Notes under the pieces: generated by a model
What the model was told of the DNA's origin: nothing
Database searches by the model: none
The model's input: the letters and a program-made list of their open reading frames with translations, nothing else
Part shown: positions 7,882-14,698 of the stretch, piece after piece
Numbering within the stretch: position 1 is the first letter of the stretch
Layout of the letters: each line of letters begins with the position of its first letter
Source: Oscillospiraceae bacterium
Lineage (GTDB): Bacteria; Bacillota; Clostridia; UMGS1810
Assembly: GCA_015068975.1 (NCBI GenBank)
Contig: SVJM01000009.1
Coordinates: 1-64,000 of the forward strand
Direction of reading: 5' to 3'
DNA: 64,000 bases
Translations under genes and position numbers: made by a program

Positions 7882-10002
7882 TTATCTTTTTATAATACAG
7901 TTATATGCCATACTAATTACTTCTGCTCTTGTGATATCTTCCTTTGGTCTTAAATATGTACCATCGCCTGATATAAGCTCAAATCCTTTGAGAATTGCAG
8001 CATAACCTATCTTATCCTCATCTATATCACTGTTGTCTGCAAAATCTGTCTTGAATATGTCCTTAAGCTTTGCAATCTCCTCGTGATTCATCATTCGTAC
8101 TGTATATACAAAAGCATCCTCTCTCTTTACATTTCCAGAAGGGTTCTTTTCATCAGAGAGTATATAGCTTCTGTCTTCAAGACGGGAATAAAGATCCTCA
8201 TCGGTATATGTAAGATAGTAGGTAGATTTGTTTACAGCACACATCATAATTCTTAAGAAGTCTATCTGTGAGCATTTTTCGTCAGGATTTAATATGCCAT
8301 TTTCAAATCCAATCCCCACATTCAAAAGCTTTTCTGCCAAATCCTTTACCCAGTGATTATCTCCATCTGTGTAAGATGTGAGATTTACTGTTCTTTCATT
8401 GACAGATACTTTTTCTCCGCTTATTGCATATATTTCTGCACTTCTGTTGGCTTCATTTCCATAGCACAGATAGTATCCGTCTTCTCCTCTCATATAGAAA
8501 AGAGTAATTGGATAAAGATCAAATATAATATCCTCTGCCTTATCCATACCCATAGCATCCTTTACCAATGGAAGATCTGTGAATTTCTTTGTATAGGAAA
8601 TATTATATCCGCTGATATATTTCTCTTTAAGATCATAACTTAAATTTATGGTATTGTTTATGTAACGTACGCCGTCAATATATCTTTCGTATGTTCTTGA
8701 AACAGAAGAATTATAAGAGTTGTCATTTTTGATATTGTATTCATCAATATATGCTTTTGCAGTATCCTTAAGGAATGCTTCAAGCTTTTCATAAGCTACA
8801 GCCTTTTCTTCCTCTGTGGCGATATATTCCTTATTCCATACATCAGGATCATATGCACTTCTTGAATATGACATTATCTCGCCACTTCTTGCATCAAGAG
8901 AAGCATATATATCTCCGCTCTTTTTATCAGTAGAATAGCTGAGAGTAACTGTCCTTGTATAATCATCGCTTTCACGTTTCTTAATGTACAAAGAACTGCT
9001 GTTTCTTGTGTACAAATCGTCAATACTAAGATGCTTATTGTCCCTAAGAAGCTTTTCGGCATCTTCTGCACTGAGAAGCTGGGATATTTCATCTATCCTT
9101 GCAATTTCTTCGGGAGTAAGCTCTGCTCTAAAAGCCCCTCCTGCAACTGAGTCCTGAGAAGCCTCTTCTTTCATTGCAGAATTAAAAAGCATATTCACTT
9201 TTTTCGGTGTAAACTTCTCACCTGAGTCTGCAAGTATGTAGCCTGTCTGGTTATCCTTGAAACGATAAACAAGGATGGGTGTATCATTATTTTCATCCAT
9301 AGCATATTTGTAGGGAACATACTTGTTTTTGTAAACCAGTTCTACAGGAAACTCCTTCAGATAAGCATCAATCGGGTTGTCAAGGAGCTTTTCTGCCTTA
9401 TGAAAAACACTTTCATACTCCCATGATGAATTCATACCTGATATTACAGGAGTCGATCCTGCAAGAAAAATACTTACAGAAGCGGTGTTTCCGTTTACGG
9501 GATATCCGTCCTTAATTCTCTTATATGAAAAGTCAAAGGATACTGTGTTTCCCGAAAGTGTACCTGTCTTTGAAAGGGTATCTTCCAAAACATAACTGTC
9601 ATTGGGATCTTCAAAGCACTCAGGAAGAGCTGTCTTAATAAACTCCTCTGCCACTTTTTTGCAAGTATCATATTTTACAGACAAATCACTCTTTGTATCA
9701 TTACTATTTCTGTCATAAAAAGAATAGGAAATTATATGTCCTGATTTATCCGCTGTAACAGAGAGACCTTTATCTCCTTCTTTTGTCTCCCAGTGGTATT
9801 CGTATCTTTTTTGCTGAGTTTCAGAATTATTCCCTCTTATGGACATATTGAACTCTGTGAACTCCTCTGATACAGAAATCCTGGATTTCACAATGAGAAG
9901 TACCTTTTTAAGTTCTTCATTGTCATTATCACTTACAGCAAAAACAGAAAGTGATGAAAATATAAGAACAATACTCAACGCCAAACACAATAGTTTCTTC
10001 AT
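7882..10002 (-). CDS. Secreted YcdB/YcdC-repeat protein with C-terminal SLH region
   Basis: A 706-aa exported protein. The signal peptide (residues 1-23) has a Lys-Lys start and a hydrophobic core. The central part contains two related stretches resembling the YcdB/YcdC (PepSY-like) domain, at about residues 30-290 and 330-540, with recurring 'DARSGEIMSYS'-type strands. The C-terminal 150 residues look like two S-layer homology motifs (GFENGILNPDEKCSQIDFLR and GDGTYLRPKEDITRAEV), which in Firmicutes bind cell-wall polymers. Function is unknown; a surface-bound protease-propeptide-like or sporulation-associated role is possible. It is a monocistronic unit with its own promoter and terminator. 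Confidence 0.78.
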   Translation of the reverse strand: MKKLLCLALSIVLIFSSLSVFAVSDNDNEELKKVLLIVKSRISVSEEFTEFNMSIRGNNSETQQKRYEYHWETKEGDKGLSVTADKSGHIISYSFYDRNSNDTKSDLSVKYDTCKKVAEEFIKTALPECFEDPNDSYVLEDTLSKTGTLSGNTVSFDFSYKRIKDGYPVNGNTASVSIFLAGSTPVISGMNSSWEYESVFHKAEKLLDNPIDAYLKEFPVELVYKNKYVPYKYAMDENNDTPILVYRFKDNQTGYILADSGEKFTPKKVNMLFNSAMKEEASQDSVAGGAFRAELTPEEIARIDEISQLLSAEDAEKLLRDNKHLSIDDLYTRNSSSLYIKKRESDDYTRTVTLSYSTDKKSGDIYASLDARSGEIMSYSRSAYDPDVWNKEYIATEEEKAVAYEKLEAFLKDTAKAYIDEYNIKNDNSYNSSVSRTYERYIDGVRYINNTINLSYDLKEKYISGYNISYTKKFTDLPLVKDAMGMDKAEDIIFDLYPITLFYMRGEDGYYLCYGNEANRSAEIYAISGEKVSVNERTVNLTSYTDGDNHWVKDLAEKLLNVGIGFENGILNPDEKCSQIDFLRIMMCAVNKSTYYLTYTDEDLYSRLEDRSYILSDEKNPSGNVKREDAFVYTVRMMNHEEIAKLKDIFKTDFADNSDIDEDKIGYAAILKGFELISGDGTYLRPKEDITRAEVISMAYNCIIKR

Positions 10003-10031
10003 AATATCTCTCCTTTCGTACTACTACATAT

Positions 10032-10061
10032 ATAATACAACTAATAATGGTAATTTGTCCA
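10032..10061 (-). promoter_or_regulatory. Candidate promoter of the YcdB/SLH gene
   Basis: TGGACA (10056-10061), 18-bp spacer and TATTAT (10032-10037) lie 30 bp upstream of the start codon. A GAAAGGAGAGATATT ribosome site precedes the ATG. The -10 and -35 are imperfect. Confidence 0.45.
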
Positions 10062-10079
10062 TTATTTTTAAAAAAATAA

Positions 10080-10124
10080 AAACTATACCATAGGCAACCG
10101 CCTGTTTGGTATAGTTTCTATTTT
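10080..10124 (-). terminator. Intrinsic terminator of spoIVA
   Basis: AAACTATACCA and its complement enclose a loop that itself pairs (GGCAACCGCC). On the minus strand the hairpin is followed by a T-rich run and lies 9 bp after the spoIVA stop codon. Confidence 0.85.
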
Positions 10125-10132
10125 ATACTGAC

Positions 10133-11605
10133 TTATAATATAATACAGATAAGTCCTCCCGAGCCCTCATTGATTATCTTCTCCAATGTTTCAGAAAGCT
10201 TAAGCTGAGCATCTACAGGCATCTTCTGAAGCTTGGTATGAAGTCCTTCGTTTACAAGATCGTGAAGAGTTTTGCCGAAGATATGAGACTCCCATATTTT
10301 TTCGGGTGATTCATCAAACTCTTTGAGAAGATAATGCACAAGCTCCTCTGATTGCTTTTCTGATCCGACTACAGGTGCAATTTCTGTCTCTACATTTGCT
10401 TTTATAATGTGATATGAAGGTGCTGAGGCACGAAGCTTCACACCGAATTTATTTCCCTGTTTCACAATCTCAGGCTCTTCCAGACTCATATCCTCCATAG
10501 TAGGACAAACGATAGAATACCCTGTATCCTCTGCTTCTATCCATGCATCCTTTACCTTGTCAAACTGCTTTTTCATCTGTGCCATTTCGCACATAGCAGA
10601 AATTATATCCTGTTTGCCCGAAATCTCCAGTCCGGACTGCTCCTTCAGTATGTGATAAAAAAGCTTCTCTTCAGTATGTATATCAAAAAGAATGCTTCCC
10701 TTTGACAAATCAATACGGGATATTTCTACCCTTTCCACATTGTCAAAGTCATCAAATACACTCTTAAGAGCCTTTGCCTCACGAATGTTCGTCACATCCT
10801 TTACAGATGAAAGTATCCCTGAATAAAGCTTATTTTTAAGACTATGCTCTCCATCCAGCACCTCGATCCATGAAGGTATGTTTATATCTATACGACAAAG
10901 GGGAAACTCCATAAGAAGTGTCTCAAATATGTTTGTAATATCATCATTTGCGAGATTATCACAGTCAATACATATGACAGGTACATTATGCTTTGCTTCA
11001 AGCTCCGATGCAAGATTCCGTGTGTATTCTGACTGAGGGTTAAGTGAGTTCATTACTATCACAAATGGTTTATTGATTTCTTTCAGTTCATTTATTACTC
11101 TTTCTTCCGCCTGAATGTATTTTTCTCTGTCAATACCGGTAATGCTTCCGTCACATGTCACAACAAGTCCAATTGTGGAATGTTCTCTTATGACCTTTCT
11201 GGTACCTAATTCTGCTGCATCACAAAAGGGGATTTCCTCTTCCATCCAGGGGGTCTTTACCATTCTGGGGATATCTTCATCCATGTGACCTGTAGCATCG
11301 TCCACAATGTATCCCACACAGTCAATGAGTCTTACGTTCATATCCGCATTGTCAGAAAGTGTCACCCTGATTGCTTCATTTGGAATAAACTTAGGTTCGG
11401 TAGTCATAATCATCCTACCTGCACCGCTTACAGGAAGCTCATCTCTGGCACGTTCCTTTTTGTAAGCATTGTCAATATTGGGAATAATCATAAGCTCCAT
11501 AAACCGTTTGATAAAGGTGCTCTTGCCCGTCCTTACAGGCCCCACTACTCCGATATAAATATCTCCATCGGTTCTCAGCGAAATATCTTTATAAATATTA
11601 TTCAA
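10133..11605 (-). CDS. spoIVA: Stage IV sporulation protein A (spore coat morphogenetic ATPase)
   Basis: SpoIVA polymerises on the forespore surface using ATP hydrolysis and is the platform for the spore coat. The N-terminal Walker A motif GPVRTGKS is at residues 22-29, with DCVGYIVDDATGH following as in the family, and the C-terminus is well conserved. The start is placed at TTG 11605, preceded by GGAGGG at 9-base spacing. This gives 490 aa, close to the 492 aa of the Bacillus subtilis protein; an upstream TTG at 11638 would add 11 residues not seen in the family and has no ribosome site. Its presence marks an endospore-forming organism. Confidence 0.95.
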   Translation of the reverse strand: MNNIYKDISLRTDGDIYIGVVGPVRTGKSTFIKRFMELMIIPNIDNAYKKERARDELPVSGAGRMIMTTEPKFIPNEAIRVTLSDNADMNVRLIDCVGYIVDDATGHMDEDIPRMVKTPWMEEEIPFCDAAELGTRKVIREHSTIGLVVTCDGSITGIDREKYIQAEERVINELKEINKPFVIVMNSLNPQSEYTRNLASELEAKHNVPVICIDCDNLANDDITNIFETLLMEFPLCRIDINIPSWIEVLDGEHSLKNKLYSGILSSVKDVTNIREAKALKSVFDDFDNVERVEISRIDLSKGSILFDIHTEEKLFYHILKEQSGLEISGKQDIISAMCEMAQMKKQFDKVKDAWIEAEDTGYSIVCPTMEDMSLEEPEIVKQGNKFGVKLRASAPSYHIIKANVETEIAPVVGSEKQSEELVHYLLKEFDESPEKIWESHIFGKTLHDLVNEGLHTKLQKMPVDAQLKLSETLEKIINEGSGGLICIIL

Positions 11606-11637
11606 CTCTAAATCCCTCCGTGTATAATCTTTGTACA

Positions 11638-11666
11638 ATTATATGAGGGTTCTTTTTGATTATTAC
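11638..11666 (-). promoter_or_regulatory. Candidate sigma-E promoter of spoIVA
   Basis: GTAATAAT (11659-11666), 13-bp spacer and CATATAAT (11638-11645) resemble the mother-cell sigma-E consensus (ATATT-type -35, CATACAAT -10). It lies about 33 bp before the TTG start. spoIVA belongs to the sigma-E regulon in Bacillus, which fits. The -35 match is only moderate. The promoter abuts repeat element copy A. Confidence 0.5.
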
Positions 11667-11674
11667 AAAAAAGT

Positions 11675-11972
11675 AAGGGAATGTAAAACAATTTTTTACA
11701 GCCCCTGTTGTTGAATTAAGGGGATAGGAAAAAGACTTCAGAACGAAGAAACTGAGCCGAAACCTTTGGTTTCGGGTTACCCGAAGGTGTATGCGATACA
11801 CCGAGAGGCGAAGTTTATTCGTAGCAAAAAGGCACAAAAAAAGAGGAAATATTACATAAAAATGTAATATTTCCCACATAATGAGTAATTTGTAAGTTTT
11901 ATTGTGAATTCAGGTTTTTGATTTATGTATAATCTATGCCTTTTTGCGATCTGGAGTTTTTTTACATTCCCT
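11675..11972 (-). repeat. 300-bp hairpin-rich intergenic element, copy A
   Basis: Fills the gap between spoIVA and the acyl-CoA synthetase gene. It is the reverse complement of copies B (25108-25407) and C (55339-55638) with high identity along its length. It contains a 10-bp inverted pair, GCAAAAAGGC (11824-11833) and GCCTTTTTGC (11938-11947), enclosing a perfect 13-bp stem at 11845-11874. Next to these lie three compact hairpins in series (GGTGTAT-type, TTCGGGT/ACCCGAA and CGAAACC/GGTTTCG). The ends are imperfect inverted repeats (AAGGGAATGTAAAA). No credible gene lies inside. Confidence 0.88.
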
Positions 11973-11984
11973 GAAAATTTCATA

Positions 11985-13697
11985 TTAAACATTCTGGAGA
12001 GTCTTCTGCTTTTCTTCTTCTTCTTTTTCCAGTTCACGGTATGCTACCTTACCAACAAGTGTCTTTGGCAAAGAATCACGGAACTCGTATTCCCTTGGCA
12101 GAGCATACTTGGCAATACTCTTCTCACAGTGTGCCTTGATAGATTCTTTGATTTCATCAGATGGAGAAAAGTCAGGCTTGAGAACAATAAACGCCTTTAC
12201 TCTCTGCATTCTGTAATCATCCTTTACACCTATAACTGTAGAAAAGAGAACCGCTTCGTGCGAGTCAATTACATTTTCTATCTGTGATGGATATACATTG
12301 TATCCGCTTGTGATAATCATACGTTTTAGTCGCTGTACAAAGTATATAAAGCCATCCTCATCCATATATCCAAGATCCCCTGTATGTAGGTATACCTTGC
12401 CATCTTCATGAAGCTGGAGAGTCTGCATAGTTTCTTTTGGATTATTTATATACTCTTTCATAAGTGTAGGACCTGTAAGACAAATCTCTCCCAATTGTCC
12501 CGCAGGTGCTTCATCGTGAGTGCTTGGAATGACAATCTTATAAAAGGTATCAGGGAAAGGAATACCGATGCTTCCTTCTCTGTAATAGTCCTTAGGTGTA
12601 AGACAGCTTGCAGTAACACATTCTGTTGTACCGTAGCCTTCTCTCACCTGGATATTGGCACCTCTTTCACGGATAAATGTATCCACTTTTTTCTTAAGTT
12701 CTATAGAAAGTGAATCCCCACCGCTGAAAAGTCCTTTAAGGCAGGAAAGATCTGCCTTTTTCATATCTTCGTTACGCATCATTGCTTCAAAAAGTGTAGG
12801 TACTCCTGCCATAAAGTTCGGTCTGTATTTCTTGAAATACCCCGCAAATTCATTTATATTAAGCTGAGGAATAAGCTCACATTTCACTCCGTAAGAAAGA
12901 ACGGTGTGTATACCTACGCCAAGTCCGAAGCCATGAAAAACAGGCATTATAGAAAGCATAGTATCTCCCGGTGTAAGACACTGGGCACTTTCTTTGGTTT
13001 GCATAGCAAGTGCATTGAAGTTAAGGTTTGTAAGAAGTATACCCTTGGAAGTGCCTGTTGTACCGCCACTGAAAAGGATTACAGCATCATCATCGCCCTT
13101 TCCTTCGTAAGTGATACAACGAATGGAGTTTTTACCATTTTTCATAAAGTCAGGCCATGAAATAACTCCCGTCTGATCCTTGACTTTTGGTTCATTTCCA
13201 ATAAATTTGTATGCAATACTCTTAACAGTTGGCAATACTTCACCTATCTTGGCTACTATTACCTTTTCCAGTCTGCTCTTGCCTTTTATAGCTTCAAACT
13301 TATCATAAAAACGGCTCAATGTAATAGCCAGTTTACTTTTTGCTTCGTTAAGATAAAAAAGAATCTCGTTTTGGGCAGAGAGAGGATGTATCATACTTGC
13401 CACAGCACCGATTCTGTTGATAGCATAAAACATAATTACTGCCTGTGGAACATTTGGAAGACATACAGTGACAGTATCCCCTTCTTTTACTCCTTCTTCA
13501 AGGAGTGCCTTTGCACAAATCTCAATTTCATCCAGAAACTCAGTATATGTACGGGACTTGCCCATAAAATCATATGCAGTATAATCGGGATACTTTTCCT
13601 GCACATTTTTTATCATTCTATACATAGAGATATCAGGATAGTCTATTGTCTTTGGGATATCTCCGTAATACTTAAACCATTTTGCATCAGAACTCAA
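11985..13697 (-). CDS. AMP-dependent acyl-CoA synthetase/ligase
   Basis: Activates a carboxylic acid, probably a fatty acid, to its CoA thioester through an acyl-AMP intermediate. The ANL-family motifs are complete: the phosphate loop FSGGTTGTSKG (about residues 210-220), GYGTTE, YLHTGDLGY, the hinge RLKRMIITSGYNVYP and the C-terminal catalytic lysine in GKVAYREL. The start is taken as TTG 13697 (GGAGGAG seven bases upstream); an earlier TTG at 13703 is too close to that site. The product is 570 aa. The 5' end overlaps the upstream acyltransferase-like gene, so the two are translationally coupled. Confidence 0.87.
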   Translation of the reverse strand: MSSDAKWFKYYGDIPKTIDYPDISMYRMIKNVQEKYPDYTAYDFMGKSRTYTEFLDEIEICAKALLEEGVKEGDTVTVCLPNVPQAVIMFYAINRIGAVASMIHPLSAQNEILFYLNEAKSKLAITLSRFYDKFEAIKGKSRLEKVIVAKIGEVLPTVKSIAYKFIGNEPKVKDQTGVISWPDFMKNGKNSIRCITYEGKGDDDAVILFSGGTTGTSKGILLTNLNFNALAMQTKESAQCLTPGDTMLSIMPVFHGFGLGVGIHTVLSYGVKCELIPQLNINEFAGYFKKYRPNFMAGVPTLFEAMMRNEDMKKADLSCLKGLFSGGDSLSIELKKKVDTFIRERGANIQVREGYGTTECVTASCLTPKDYYREGSIGIPFPDTFYKIVIPSTHDEAPAGQLGEICLTGPTLMKEYINNPKETMQTLQLHEDGKVYLHTGDLGYMDEDGFIYFVQRLKRMIITSGYNVYPSQIENVIDSHEAVLFSTVIGVKDDYRMQRVKAFIVLKPDFSPSDEIKESIKAHCEKSIAKYALPREYEFRDSLPKTLVGKVAYRELEKEEEEKQKTLQNV

Positions 13698-14556
13698 AAT
13701 CAATCTCCTCCTCTAAGGCTTTGTCAAGAAGTTCAGGATTTTTAAACAGATATTTGATTAATTTAAGTGATCTTGCAAAATAAAATCCATCTGCAATTCT
13801 TTCGTCAAGTGTTGCTCCGATATTTACCACATCACGAGCCACAAGTTTATTTTCATCATTAAGGACAACTTCTTTGTGCATTTCTCCGATTGTAATAACT
13901 ATGCCGTTGGTACCGAAATTATTAAGATGATGATACACTGCATCGCACTTTATACTTCCGAGATTTGACAAAAGAACTGTACAGTAGTTTGTATCCACAC
14001 TGCTGAATGCCTTTGGCATGAGGCCTAAATTGTCCATCACTCTCATAAAAAACATAAATATATGCATTATTGGCTTAGGAAGCTTTTTTACAATATTCAG
14101 GATATCATCAACACTCTGTCCATTATCCTTTTCTTTTTTTGCTTCTTTTACCTTAGGTGTAAGATTGTCTGTAATATCTATAAGACTTTCGTTATCCTTA
14201 GGGCGATAAATCATAAGTGTTTCTTCAGAATGATCTGTAAATTTCTTTTTGATAGTAAAGCCCATAGAGATTTCGTCTCTCATATAATAATGCTTACCTG
14301 AAATATATCTGTTGAGAAGCGGACGCATCTTAATAGTTCTTGCAACTGCAGCAATCATACAATGAAAAAGTGTTACCTTTCTCTCACCTGATGCATTCTT
14401 CTCTTTTATATATTCAAGAAGCTCTGTTATATCAATCTTTTCATTAATGTAAACCTCTGCATCGCATCTTTTGGGCATAAGATATGCCATATAGAAATGC
14501 ATACCATCTATATCCCTTACACGCTTTGCATCATAACGATCTCCCCATTTTCTCAT
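13687..14556 (-). CDS. E2/chloramphenicol-acetyltransferase-fold protein with altered active site
   Basis: A 289-aa protein resembling the catalytic domain of 2-oxoacid dehydrogenase E2 acyltransferases and CAT. The C-terminal motif reads LDERIADGFYFARSL where the family has DHRxxDG, so glutamate replaces the catalytic histidine. Alternative chemistry or a non-catalytic role is therefore likely. A hydrophobic stretch (PIMHIFMFFMRVMDNLGLM) sits mid-protein. The start is ATG 14556 after AAGGGGG; an ATG at 14577 lacks a ribosome site. First gene of the operon with acyl-CoA synthetase, suggesting transfer or handling of an acyl group. Confidence 0.72.
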   Translation of the reverse strand: MRKWGDRYDAKRVRDIDGMHFYMAYLMPKRCDAEVYINEKIDITELLEYIKEKNASGERKVTLFHCMIAAVARTIKMRPLLNRYISGKHYYMRDEISMGFTIKKKFTDHSEETLMIYRPKDNESLIDITDNLTPKVKEAKKEKDNGQSVDDILNIVKKLPKPIMHIFMFFMRVMDNLGLMPKAFSSVDTNYCTVLLSNLGSIKCDAVYHHLNNFGTNGIVITIGEMHKEVVLNDENKLVARDVVNIGATLDERIADGFYFARSLKLIKYLFKNPELLDKALEEEIDFEF

Positions 14557-14589
14557 AATAATCCCCCTTAAAATCATAGTATTACATTC

Positions 14590-14618
14590 ATTTTATCACA
14601 TTTTCTGACAAAATTCAA
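14590..14618 (-). promoter_or_regulatory. Sigma-A promoter of acyltransferase-like/acyl-CoA synthetase operon
   Basis: TTGAAT (14613-14618), 17-bp spacer and TAAAAT (14590-14595) on the minus strand, 34 bp before the preferred ATG at 14556. Confidence 0.65.
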
Positions 14619-14628
14619 CAAAATAATT

Positions 14629-14658
14629 AATGGGTGTAAAAGCTATTTTACACCCATT
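14629..14658 (-). terminator. Intrinsic terminator of the 998-aa hydrolase gene
   Basis: A perfect 13-bp stem, AATGGGTGTAAAA with its complement, and a 4-base loop. It lies 40 bp after the stop codon at 14699, with a T-rich run on the minus strand. Confidence 0.75.
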
Positions 14659-14698
14659 ACAAGAATACATAAATTATATATTTAACTTTCGGTAAATC

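Noticed and set aside
11675-11972. Classification of the 300-bp element as an insertion sequence
   Set aside because: It is too short, has no transposase frame, and clear target duplications could not be shown. It is listed only as a repeat.
11850-12290. Small open frames across repeat copy A and the 3' end of the acyl-CoA synthetase gene
   Set aside because: They consist of repeat-derived AT-rich sequence without ribosome sites. The same pseudo-frames recur in copies B and C because the DNA is the same.
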